From the NCBI GenBank assembly GCA_900544905.1, contig UQXF01000130.1, forward strand, positions 1-6,054: DNA of 6,054 bases, read 5' to 3'. Made by a program: the position numbers and the translations under genes. Below, one piece after another: positions 1 to 6,053 of this stretch; position 1 is the first letter of the stretch; every line of letters begins with the position of its first letter. The notes under the pieces are model-generated. The model was not told the origin of the DNA. It ran no database searches and saw only the letters and a program-made list of their open reading frames with translations. The DNA comes from an uncultured Clostridium sp. GTDB lineage: Bacteria > Bacillota > Clostridia > Lachnospirales > Lachnospiraceae.

Positions 1-70
1 AATAAAATATTTGCTGCCGCTGTTTTCTTAAAAATATATAAAAAGTAAAATAAAAATTGCATGTTATACT

Positions 71-100
71 TTGAAATGGTAAAATCAAAGTACATAAAAT
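71..100 (+). promoter_or_regulatory. Putative vegetative promoter of the flotillin gene
   Basis: TTGAAA at 71-76 (-35) and TAAAAT at 95-100 (-10) are separated by 18 bases. This would start transcription near 107 and give a 5' UTR of about 100 bases. It is the best sigma-A-like pair upstream of the flotillin gene. The region is very A+T-rich, so chance matches are likely: TATACT at 65-70 is another good -10 box but has no matching -35. Bacillus subtilis floT is driven by sigma-W, but I see no clear sigma-W-type box pair here. Confidence 0.4.
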
Positions 101-157
101 ATGGCACATTGCAGGGCATGCATTTTATAGGGGATTTGACCTGATTACCTTTACTTT

Positions 158-176
158 GCTGCTTTGCAATAGCAGC
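158..176 (+). other. Hairpin in the 5' UTR of the flotillin gene
   Basis: GCTGCT (158-163) and AGCAGC (171-176) are perfectly complementary and enclose a 7-base loop. The hairpin ends 16 bases before the Shine-Dalgarno sequence. No T-tract follows, so it is not a terminator. It could stabilise the 5' end of the mRNA or affect ribosome access. I recognise no riboswitch here. Confidence 0.35.
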
Positions 177-204
177 CGGTATACGAGAGAAAAGGAGAGA
201 GGTT

Positions 205-1767
205 ATGATTAGTGTATTGTTAGGTTTTTGGTGGGTTATTTTGATTGTGGTACTTGTTATAGTAGTACTGCTGGCAAGTTATGTGAAGGCACCGCCGGAT
301 GTGGCATTTGTTATTTCGGGACTTCGGAAGGAGCCAAAGGTACTGATTGGTAGAGCCGGATTTAAGCTTCCGTTCTTTGAGAGAAAGGATGAGCTGCTGG
401 TAAAGCAGATTTCCATTGATATCAAGACGGATGATTTTGTACCGACACTGGATTTTATCGGTGTTAACATTGACGCAGTGGCAAAGGTACGTGTTATGAC
501 GGATGATGAGGGAATCCAGCGCGCTATGAAGAACTTCCTTAACATGAAGGAAGACCGGATTATAATGGCATTGGTGGATTCCTTACAGGGTAATATGCGT
601 GAGATTATCGGTACGGTTACCCTGAAGGATTTGTGTAATGACCGGAAGGTCTTCGGTGACCAGGTCCAGGAAAAGGCACAAAAGGATATGAACAGCCTGG
701 GTATTGAGATTATTTCCTGCAATATCCAGCATGTTACCGACCAGAATGATTTGATTCCTGCACTGGGTCAGGATAACATGGCGGCAATCCAGAAAAACGC
801 TTCTATTGCGAAGGCAAATGCAGACCGTGATGTGGCAATTGCACAGGCACAGGCGAAGAAGGAAGCCAATGAAGCAGCGGTTACTTCAGAGACAGAGATT
901 GCGATTAAGCAGAATGAGCTGGCAATCAAGAAGGCAGAGCTGAAGACAACAGAGGATACCAAACGCGCCCAGGCGGATGCGGCTTACAGAATCCAGGAAG
1001 AGGAGCAGCGTAAGTCCATTGAGGTTACGGCAACAAATGCCAATATCGCACGTCAGGAGAGAGAGGTTGAGCTGAAAATGCGGGAGGCAGAGGTTCAGGA
1101 GCAGACCTTAAATGCCAATATCCGCAAGCAGGCAGATGCAGAGAAATATAAGCAGCAGCAGATGGCTGATGTGGAGCTTTATAAGCGCCAGAAAGAAGCC
1201 GAAGCTAAGAAATATGAGCAGGCACAGGAAGCCGAAGCCCAGAAAATCCAGGCAGATGCAGTGAAATATACAATGGAGCAGGAGGCAGCGGCAATCCGGG
1301 CAAAGGCAGAAGCAGAGGCTGCCGGTATCAAGGCAAAGGGTGAAGCGGAAGCAGCAGCCATTCAGGCAAAGGCAGAGGCGGAGGCAGCCGGTATTGACAA
1401 GAAGGCAGAGGCTATGCAGAAATATGGCGAGGCAGCGATTATCGAGATGCTTTGCCAGATGTATCCGTTGGTTGCAGAAGCTGTTGCGGCACCGCTTGCC
1501 AATGTTGATAAGATTACCATGTATGGTTCCGGCAATGCCGCAAAGATGACAGAGGATGTGACAACTTCACTGAAACAGGTGATTGATGGAATCGGCGACA
1601 GCCTTGGAATCAATCCGGGAGTGTTGTTATCCAGCTTTGCAGGTACAAAGCTTGCAGGACTGACAGGTGAAGAGGAAGCTAAGAAGGATACAACGGTTGT
1701 AAAGGTGGTTGAACATGCAGAGGAGCCAAAGGAAAGCTCTGCTTCAGATGAACCAGCAGGGGAATAA
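205..1767 (+). CDS. floT: Flotillin (SPFH/PHB membrane scaffold protein, FloT/YuaG type)
   Basis: Flotillins oligomerise on the inner face of the cytoplasmic membrane and organise functional microdomains. At 520 residues this matches the FloT/YuaG branch rather than the much shorter FloA. Residues about 4-27 form one hydrophobic membrane segment. About 28-195 is the SPFH domain, starting YVKAPPDVAFVISG and containing the GRAGFKLPFFERKDEL block. From about 196 to 405 there is a charged, alanine- and glutamate-rich coiled coil with the EA-repeats typical of flotillins. The C-terminal part (about 410-480) carries the family's PLVAEAVAAPLANVDKI region, then a variable acidic tail. The start is well supported: AGGAG at 193-197 lies 7 bases upstream of ATG, and the membrane segment follows at once. 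In Bacillus, floT is paired with an NfeD-family gene (yuaF). None is visible after this gene, and the 204 bases before it are non-coding. No clear terminator follows, so transcripts may run into the glnN leader. Family assignment is secure; the exact orthology is inferred. Confidence 0.93.
   Translation: MISVLLGFWWVILIVVLVIVVLLASYVKAPPDVAFVISGLRKEPKVLIGRAGFKLPFFERKDELLVKQISIDIKTDDFVPTLDFIGVNIDAVAKVRVMTDDEGIQRAMKNFLNMKEDRIIMALVDSLQGNMREIIGTVTLKDLCNDRKVFGDQVQEKAQKDMNSLGIEIISCNIQHVTDQNDLIPALGQDNMAAIQKNASIAKANADRDVAIAQAQAKKEANEAAVTSETEIAIKQNELAIKKAELKTTEDTKRAQADAAYRIQEEEQRKSIEVTATNANIARQEREVELKMREAEVQEQTLNANIRKQADAEKYKQQQMADVELYKRQKEAEAKKYEQAQEAEAQKIQADAVKYTMEQEAAAIRAKAEAEAAGIKAKGEAEAAAIQAKAEAEAAGIDKKAEAMQKYGEAAIIEMLCQMYPLVAEAVAAPLANVDKITMYGSGNAAKMTEDVTTSLKQVIDGIGDSLGINPGVLLSSFAGTKLAGLTGEEEAKKDTTVVKVVEHAEEPKESSASDEPAGE
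1294..1392 (+). repeat. Three tandem 33-base (11-codon) repeats in the flotillin coiled coil
   Basis: Three consecutive 33-base units at 1294-1326, 1327-1359 and 1360-1392 encode 11-residue units: IRAKAEAEAAG, IKAKGEAEAAA and IQAKAEAEAAG (residues 364-396). A degenerate fourth unit begins IDKKAEAM. Weaker 11-residue spacing can be followed upstream, where LYKRQKEAEAK is followed by KYEQAQEAEAQ. An 11-residue (hendecad) period indicates a nearly straight or right-handed coiled coil, fitting the rod that flotillins use to assemble. DNA identity between units is high enough for unequal crossing-over to change copy number. Confidence 0.75.
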
Positions 1768-1851
1768 TATGTAAAATTCCACAAAAACAACCTGTAAACT
1801 TACGAAATTTAAGTCAAAATGAAAAAATATAATAAAAATTGAAAAAAAGAC

Positions 1852-1880
1852 TTGATTTTTTTAACAGAGTGGTTTATATT
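1852..1880 (+). promoter_or_regulatory. Promoter of the glnN leader transcript
   Basis: TTGATT at 1852-1857 and TATATT at 1875-1880 are separated by exactly 17 bases, a strong sigma-A-type match. Transcription would start about 1885-1889, giving a leader of about 135 bases before glnN that contains the intrinsic terminator at 1919-1949. The -35 box lies in the loop and descending arm of a weak A7/T7 inverted repeat (1842-1862). I see no TnrA/GlnR-type TGTNA-N7-TNACA operator around it. Confidence 0.65.
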
Positions 1881-1885
1881 ACAAC

Positions 1886-1927
1886 TATCAAAGCGAATAC
1901 ATATAGAGCTAAGGACAAGGGTGTTCT
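1886..1927 (+). promoter_or_regulatory. Candidate ANTAR-responsive antiterminator in the glnN leader
   Basis: AGGAC (1912-1916) pairs with GTTCT (1923-1927), including one G-U pair, and encloses a six-base loop AAGGGT (1917-1922). CTA (1909-1911) can also pair with TAG (1931-1933) across a 3-base bulge. The loop has A at position 1 and G at position 4, the recognition pattern described for RNA targets of ANTAR-domain antiterminators such as NasR and EutV. Bases 1919-1927 also form the 5' arm of the terminator, so the two folds exclude each other. ANTAR targets normally have a second hairpin upstream. A candidate loop AAAGCG (1890-1895) also has A1 and G4, but its stem is only three A-U pairs (1886-1888 with 1897-1899) plus a C-A mismatch, and the predicted transcription start falls inside it. 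The second hairpin is well supported and the first is weak. Control by nitrogen status is inferred. Confidence 0.5.
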
Positions 1928-1949
1928 CATTAGGAGAATACCCTTTTTT
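1919..1949 (+). terminator. Intrinsic terminator (attenuator) upstream of glnN
   Basis: GGGTGTTCTC (1919-1928) pairs with GAGAATACCC (1934-1943) over ten pairs with one G-U. The loop is ATTAG, and six Ts follow directly (1944-1949). It lies about 40 bases downstream of a good promoter and 75 bases before the glnN start codon. It can therefore act as an attenuator for glnN, and it would also stop transcripts reading through from the flotillin gene, which has no strong terminator of its own. Confidence 0.88.
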
Positions 1950-1950
1950 C

Positions 1951-1968
1951 ATGAAACGAAGGTTTCAT
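1951..1968 (+). other. Hairpin between the attenuator and the glnN ribosome binding site
   Basis: ATGAAAC (1951-1957) and GTTTCAT (1962-1968) form a perfect 7-pair stem with a GAAG loop, immediately after the terminator T-tract. No T-tract follows, so it is not a terminator. A weaker pairing, ATTAG (1975-1979) with CTAAT (1990-1994), lies further down. These elements sit only on read-through transcripts and could stabilise the mRNA or shape its 5' end. Confidence 0.45.
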
Positions 1969-2023
1969 TCATACATTAGTCTTGTATCGCTAATAAAGCA
2001 AAGAGGAAAGGAAGTATTATCTT

Positions 2024-4138
2024 ATGAGTGAAAATGTGAATGTAGTAGAAATCTTTGGAACCAACGTATTTAATGACGCGGTTATGAAAGAGCGTTTGCC
2101 AAAGGCAGTCTATAAAGAACTTAAGAAGACAATTGAGCTGGGTAAGGAGTTAAATCCGGCAATTGCAGATACGGTGGCAAATGCAATGAAGGACTGGGCA
2201 ATTGAAAAGGGGGCAACCCATTATACCCATTGGTTCCAGCCGATGACCGGTATTACTGCTGAGAAGCATGATTCTTTCATCAGTCCTACAGCAGACGGTA
2301 AGGTATTGATGGAGTTCTCCGGCAAGGAGCTGATTAAGGGTGAGCCGGATGCGTCTTCCTTCCCTTCCGGCGGTCTCCGTGCAACCAACGAGGCGAGAGG
2401 TTATACAGCATGGGATTGTACCTCACCTGCGTTTATCAAAGAGTCTCCGGACGGAAGCAGCATTCTCTGTATTCCGACTGCTTTCTCTTCTTATACCGGC
2501 GAAGCTCTGGACAAAAAGATTCCGCTTCTCCGTTCTATGGAAGCTGTCAACGTACAGGCACTTCGTATTTTGAGATTATTTGGAAATACCACCTCAACCA
2601 AGGTTACAACTTCAGTTGGACCGGAGCAGGAGTATTTCTTAATTGATAAGGCGGATTATGCAAAGCGTAAAGATTTGATTTTCACCGGACGTACCTTGTT
2701 TGGTGCAATGCCTCCAAAGGGACAGGAGCTGGATGACCACTATTTTGGAACGGTAAGAGAGCGGGTTCTCTCTTACATGAAGGATTTGAATATTGAGTTG
2801 TGGAAGCTTGGCATTACGGCAAAAACACAGCACAACGAGGTTGCTCCGGCACAGCATGAGTTAGCTCCAATCTACGGAACAACCAATGTAGGTACAGACC
2901 ATAACCAGTTGGTTATGGAGACAATGAAGAGAGTTGCTGACCGTCATGGTTTGGCATGCCTGCTGCATGAGAAGCCATTTGCAGGTGTAAATGGTTCCGG
3001 TAAGCACAACAACTGGTCAATTGGAACAGATGACGGAATCAATCTGTTAGAGCCGGGTAAAACACCTCATGAGAATGTACAGTTCTTATTATTCCTGGTT
3101 GCTATTTTAAAGGCAGTTGACGAGCATGCAGATTTGTTGAGATTATCTGCATCCTCAGCAGGAAATGACCACAGATTAGGTGCAAACGAGGCACCTCCGG
3201 CAATCATTTCCGTATACTTAGGTGAGCAGTTAGATGATGTATTAAAACAGCTTGATACAACCGGTGAAGCTACAAGCTCATTGCAGGGTAAGGCTTATGA
3301 GTCTGGTGTTACCACACTTCCTTCCTTCATGCAGGATGCAACAGACCGTAACAGAACATCACCATTTGCATTTACAGGTAACAAGTTTGAGTTCCGTATG
3401 GTTGGTTCTACCCAGTCAATCGCAACACCGAACATCATCCTGAATACAATCGTTGCCGCTTCTCTGTGTGAGATTGCAGACGAGTTAGAGAAGGCTGATA
3501 ATTTTGACATGGCTGTACATGACAAGATTAAAGAGCTGATTGCAAAGCATAAGAGAATTATCTTCAACGGTAACGGCTATTCAGAGGAGTGGGTTGCCGA
3601 AGCAGAGAGAAGAGGACTTCCAAATATCAAATGTCTTGTGGATGCAGTTGCTGCATTTAAGGATGAGGATAACATTGCACTGTTTGAGAAGTTCGGCGTG
3701 CTGAGCAGAGCAGAAATGGAATCTCGTGCCGAGATTTACTATGAGAACTATGCTAAGCAGATTAACATTGAAGCTAAGACCATGTTAGACATGGCAAAGA
3801 AGCAGATTGTTCCGGCTGTTATGAAATATTCAGCTGATATGGCTAAGGGTGTAAATGACTTAAAGGCTGCTGGTGTTGATACATCTGTCCAGGAAGGCAT
3901 TTTAAAGGATATTGCTGTAGAGCTTAAGTCATTGACAGCTGCCATTGCCAAGCTGGATGAGCTGGATGACAAGGCACTTGCTTTAGAGGATGATATGGAA
4001 AAGGCTGCAAGATGCTTCCATGATGAGGTATTTGCTGCTATGGAAGAAGTACGGAAGCCTGCTGATAAGCTTGAAGGCTTAGTGGATAAGGTTTACTGGC
4101 CATTCCCACAGTATGAAGATTTACTGTTCTATGTATAA
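2024..4138 (+). CDS. glnN: Type III glutamine synthetase (GSIII, GlnN)
   Basis: This enzyme makes glutamine from glutamate and ammonium with ATP in the cytoplasm. At 704 residues it is the normal GSIII length, far longer than types I and II (about 350-470). The GSIII-specific N-terminal region is present (FGTNVFNDAVMKERLPK, 11-27; THYTHWFQPMTG, 65-76). The shared catalytic blocks follow: GPEQEYFLID (199-208, metal-binding glutamates), HNEVAPAQHELAP (270-282), GVNGSGKHNNWS (321-332, ATP/substrate block), NDHRLGANEAPPA (381-393) and NKFEFRMVGS (453-462). The C-terminal region is helical and ends WPFPQYEDLLFYV, as is usual in the family. No key residue appears to be missing. The start is the first ATG after the purine-rich AGAGGAAAGGAAG (2002-2014); the spacing from AGGA (2009-2012) is 11 bases, a little long. 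It is preceded by its own promoter and attenuator and followed by its own terminator, so it is monocistronic. Leucine codon use shifts between the two halves of the gene. Confidence 0.98.
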   Translation: MSENVNVVEIFGTNVFNDAVMKERLPKAVYKELKKTIELGKELNPAIADTVANAMKDWAIEKGATHYTHWFQPMTGITAEKHDSFISPTADGKVLMEFSGKELIKGEPDASSFPSGGLRATNEARGYTAWDCTSPAFIKESPDGSSILCIPTAFSSYTGEALDKKIPLLRSMEAVNVQALRILRLFGNTTSTKVTTSVGPEQEYFLIDKADYAKRKDLIFTGRTLFGAMPPKGQELDDHYFGTVRERVLSYMKDLNIELWKLGITAKTQHNEVAPAQHELAPIYGTTNVGTDHNQLVMETMKRVADRHGLACLLHEKPFAGVNGSGKHNNWSIGTDDGINLLEPGKTPHENVQFLLFLVAILKAVDEHADLLRLSASSAGNDHRLGANEAPPAIISVYLGEQLDDVLKQLDTTGEATSSLQGKAYESGVTTLPSFMQDATDRNRTSPFAFTGNKFEFRMVGSTQSIATPNIILNTIVAASLCEIADELEKADNFDMAVHDKIKELIAKHKRIIFNGNGYSEEWVAEAERRGLPNIKCLVDAVAAFKDEDNIALFEKFGVLSRAEMESRAEIYYENYAKQINIEAKTMLDMAKKQIVPAVMKYSADMAKGVNDLKAAGVDTSVQEGILKDIAVELKSLTAAIAKLDELDDKALALEDDMEKAARCFHDEVFAAMEEVRKPADKLEGLVDKVYWPFPQYEDLLFYV

Positions 4139-4197
4139 TCGGATACTGTAACAAAATTTAAATATAGTTTTACTCTCCTTTATTTGATATAGGATAT

Positions 4198-4234
4198 AAA
4201 GCATCGCATTTTACAACAGAATGCGGTGCTTTTT
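4198..4234 (+). terminator. Intrinsic terminator of glnN
   Basis: GCATCGCATT (4201-4210) pairs with AATGCGGTGC (4220-4229) over ten pairs with one G-U, around a 9-base loop. It is extended by AAA (4198-4200) against the start of a five-T run (4230-4234). It lies 60 bases after the glnN stop codon and separates glnN from the glycosidase gene. The 59 bases between the stop codon and the stem hold nothing I recognise. Confidence 0.9.
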
Positions 4235-4284
4235 CCATGATGAGGATGAAGGGCAGCCAGGGATAGCAGATAAATATGTTTAAA

Positions 4285-4313
4285 TTGGAAAAAGGGATAA
4301 GGTATGGTACAAT
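4285..4313 (+). promoter_or_regulatory. Extended -10 promoter of the GH43 glycosidase gene
   Basis: TTGGAA (4285-4290) and TACAAT (4308-4313) are 17 bases apart, and TG at 4305-4306 one base before the -10 box makes it an extended -10 promoter. Transcription would start near 4320, leaving a 5' UTR of about 54 bases. Two small near-palindromes just downstream (GTTCTATAAC 4321-4330, TAAATATTTA 4334-4343) could be operators, but they match no regulator site I know, and I found no convincing CcpA cre site. Confidence 0.7.
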
Positions 4314-4373
4314 GAAAAAAGTTCTATAACAGCTAAATATTTATACTTTTATTATCTGCAGGAGGTATGAAGC

Positions 4374-5894
4374 ATGCAAAAGCAACAAGTTTATAATCCA
4401 TTTCTGCCATTAAATGAATATATTCCGGATGGAGAACCCCATGTATTTGGTGACCGGGTTTATCTCTTTGGCTCCCATGACAAGGAGGGAGGAGAAACCT
4501 TCTGTATGCTGGATTATACGGTATATTCCGCACCGGTTACCGATTTGTCCGACTGGCGGTGTGAAGGTGTGATTTACCGCGCATCCCAGGACCCGGATTT
4601 TGGCAGCCGCAGGTATATGTATGCACCGGATGTTGTCAGGGGAAATGACGGAAGATATTATCTGTATTATTGCATGTCAGGGGCTTTTGGCAAGGGCGGA
4701 TATTTTGGCCCAATCAGTGTGGCGGTATGTGACTCGCCGGCAGGAAAATATGAATATCTGGGTTATGTGCGTAATCCCGATGGAAGTCCTATGCAGAATT
4801 ATGTCTGCTTTGACCCGGGGGTAATAAATGACAACGGGACAATACGGATTTATTATGGAACCCAGTATCCTTATGAAGAGGAACCGGACTTCAAAGACAA
4901 TGAAGAGCGGATTCGGGAGGAGATGGAAATGTTTGGAAAAACCAGGGAGGAGATTCTTGGCACGCCGGACAGTGTTATGGGTCCCTGTATGGTGGTTGTG
5001 GAGGATGACATGCTTACCGTAAAGGAGGCTGCAAAGCATATTATCCCGTATCAGACAAGGGGAACCAGTTTTGAAGCCCATCCCTTTTTTGAGGCAAGCT
5101 CCATGAGAAAGGTGGGGGAAAGGTATTACTTTATCTATTCATCCCTTCAGAACCATGAGTTGTGTTATGCTGTAAGCAGGTATCCGGACCGGGATTTCGT
5201 GTTTGGAGGGACAATCGTATCCAATGGAGACATCGGTGTAAACGGAAGACAGGAAAAGGACCGGCTGAATATGACCGGAACGACCCATGGCAGTATCGAG
5301 CAGATTAATGGGCAGTGGTATGTGTTTTATCACCGCTTAACCCATAAATCAGATTACAGCCGGCAGGCATGTGCGGAGCGGATTACCATTGCACCGGATG
5401 GCAGTATAGCGCAGGTGGAGATTACCTCCTGCGGGCTTAACAATGGACCGTTAAAGGCGCAGGGAGCCTATCCTGCGGTGATTGCCTGCAATATTACCAA
5501 TGGACATATGCCTCATGGTTCCAATAAGATTTATACCGAGCATTTTCCAAATGTAACCCACAGGGATGGGGAGCAGTTTATTGGTGAAATTGCAGACGGA
5601 ACCATGATAGGGTATAAATACTTTGAATTTGATGGAAACTGCAGAATCGGTGTAACGGCGAGGGTAAGGGAGAGCGGTAAGCTGTCGCAAAATGGTTCCC
5701 ATCCGGAGGGGATTGGCGAGCTGGTTGTAAAGGATGGCATAGATGGCAGCCGGGCTGCGGTGATTAAGCTTACAGAGTCGGAAGACTGGATGGAATTTTA
5801 TGGAGAGCTTGTGATTCCGGACGGGGTGCATCCGCTGTTTTTAATTTATTCTGGTCAGGGAGAGATAGAATTAAAGGAAATCCGGTTTGATTAG
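4374..5894 (+). CDS. GH43 family glycosidase (arabinofuranosidase/xylosidase-like) with C-terminal CBM6-like domain
   Basis: Probably removes arabinose or xylose from plant-derived oligosaccharides by an inverting mechanism. Residues about 8-360 are a GH43 five-blade propeller: YIPDGEPHVFGDRVYLFGSHD (16-36) holds the likely base Asp19, YAPDVVRGNDGRYYLYY (83-99) is a blade motif, FDPGV (146-150) holds the likely pKa-modulating Asp147, and HPFFEASSMRK (236-246) the likely acid Glu240. His305 (TTHGSIEQINGQWYVFYH) matches the conserved histidine near the active site. Residues about 385-506 form a beta-rich, CBM6-like module. A charged, probably helical insertion (about 168-200) interrupts the propeller; I recall similar ones in Lachnospiraceae relatives. 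There is no signal peptide, so it should be cytosolic and act on imported oligosaccharides. AGGAGG (4360-4365) lies 8 bases before ATG; the closer ATG at 4367 is out of frame. No transporter or regulator gene is visible. The family is secure; the substrate cannot be decided from sequence alone. Confidence 0.92.
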   Translation: MQKQQVYNPFLPLNEYIPDGEPHVFGDRVYLFGSHDKEGGETFCMLDYTVYSAPVTDLSDWRCEGVIYRASQDPDFGSRRYMYAPDVVRGNDGRYYLYYCMSGAFGKGGYFGPISVAVCDSPAGKYEYLGYVRNPDGSPMQNYVCFDPGVINDNGTIRIYYGTQYPYEEEPDFKDNEERIREEMEMFGKTREEILGTPDSVMGPCMVVVEDDMLTVKEAAKHIIPYQTRGTSFEAHPFFEASSMRKVGERYYFIYSSLQNHELCYAVSRYPDRDFVFGGTIVSNGDIGVNGRQEKDRLNMTGTTHGSIEQINGQWYVFYHRLTHKSDYSRQACAERITIAPDGSIAQVEITSCGLNNGPLKAQGAYPAVIACNITNGHMPHGSNKIYTEHFPNVTHRDGEQFIGEIADGTMIGYKYFEFDGNCRIGVTARVRESGKLSQNGSHPEGIGELVVKDGIDGSRAAVIKLTESEDWMEFYGELVIPDGVHPLFLIYSGQGEIELKEIRFD

Positions 5895-5903
5895 AGTATG
5901 ATA

Positions 5904-6053
5904 TTATAGGCATTTGCGAAACTCTGTTTTCGTTACCAACCGTTGTGCAATATATACAATATCAACGCCGGGCACGCTTTTGCTGCTTGTCGCTCGTAAT
6001 GGTACGTAAGGTGCCAAAATACGGCACCTAAGTACCAACGGCTCCAAAGCACC
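5904..6053 (-). other. Open minus-strand frame running off the window (partial gene or repeat)
   Basis: Reading the minus strand from the window edge, 49 codons stay open before TAA at 5906-5904, and the encoded peptide ends RLVTKTEFRKCL. No start codon or ribosome binding site can be seen because the frame continues past the edge. A second minus frame is also open for most of the stretch, which weakens the coding case. It could be the 3' end of a gene convergent with the glycosidase, or a chance open frame within an interspersed repeat. I do not recognise a protein family. No terminator with a T-tract is visible for the glycosidase gene in this stretch. Confidence 0.2.
6000..6037. repeat. 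Imperfect inverted repeat at the window end
   Basis: AGGTGCC (6009-6015) pairs perfectly with GGCACCT (6023-6029) around a 7-base loop. After a small internal loop (GTA against AA), TGGTAC (6000-6005) pairs with GTACCA (6032-6037). That gives 13 pairs in total. No T-tract follows on either strand, so it is not an obvious terminator. The surrounding bases are richer in G+C than other intergenic DNA here, which suggests a mobile or interspersed repeat, but a second copy cannot be seen in this window. Confidence 0.6.

Noticed and set aside
102..112. TGGCAC followed by TTGC, resembling a sigma-54 -24/-12 promoter
   Set aside because: The GG and GC elements are 8 bases apart instead of the required 12, so the boxes are too close.
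279..1790. Long minus-strand open frames across the flotillin gene
   Set aside because: They are antisense shadows of Ala/Glu-rich codons (low-complexity Ser/Ala/Phe-rich peptides) with no ribosome binding sites, on top of a clear conserved gene.
1768..2023. Glutamine-sensing riboswitch or TnrA/GlnR operator upstream of glnN
   Set aside because: I could not match the glnA-type or downstream-peptide aptamer cores, and no TGTNA-N7-TNACA operator was found. The hexaloop attenuator explains the leader better.
1951..2031. 26-codon ORF (start MKRRFHSY) overlapping the glnN start, a possible leader peptide
   Set aside because: No ribosome binding site at a usable distance, its ATG lies in a hairpin stem, and nothing in the peptide (such as a run of one amino acid) suggests a leader-peptide mechanism.
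4321..4343. GTTCTATAAC and TAAATATTTA as operators of the glycosidase gene
   Set aside because: Both are short, A+T-rich and partly imperfect; they match no regulator motif I know and are expected by chance in this composition.
4677..5831. Minus-strand open frames within the GH43 gene
   Set aside because: They contain no recognisable domain and overlap a gene whose catalytic motifs are intact throughout.
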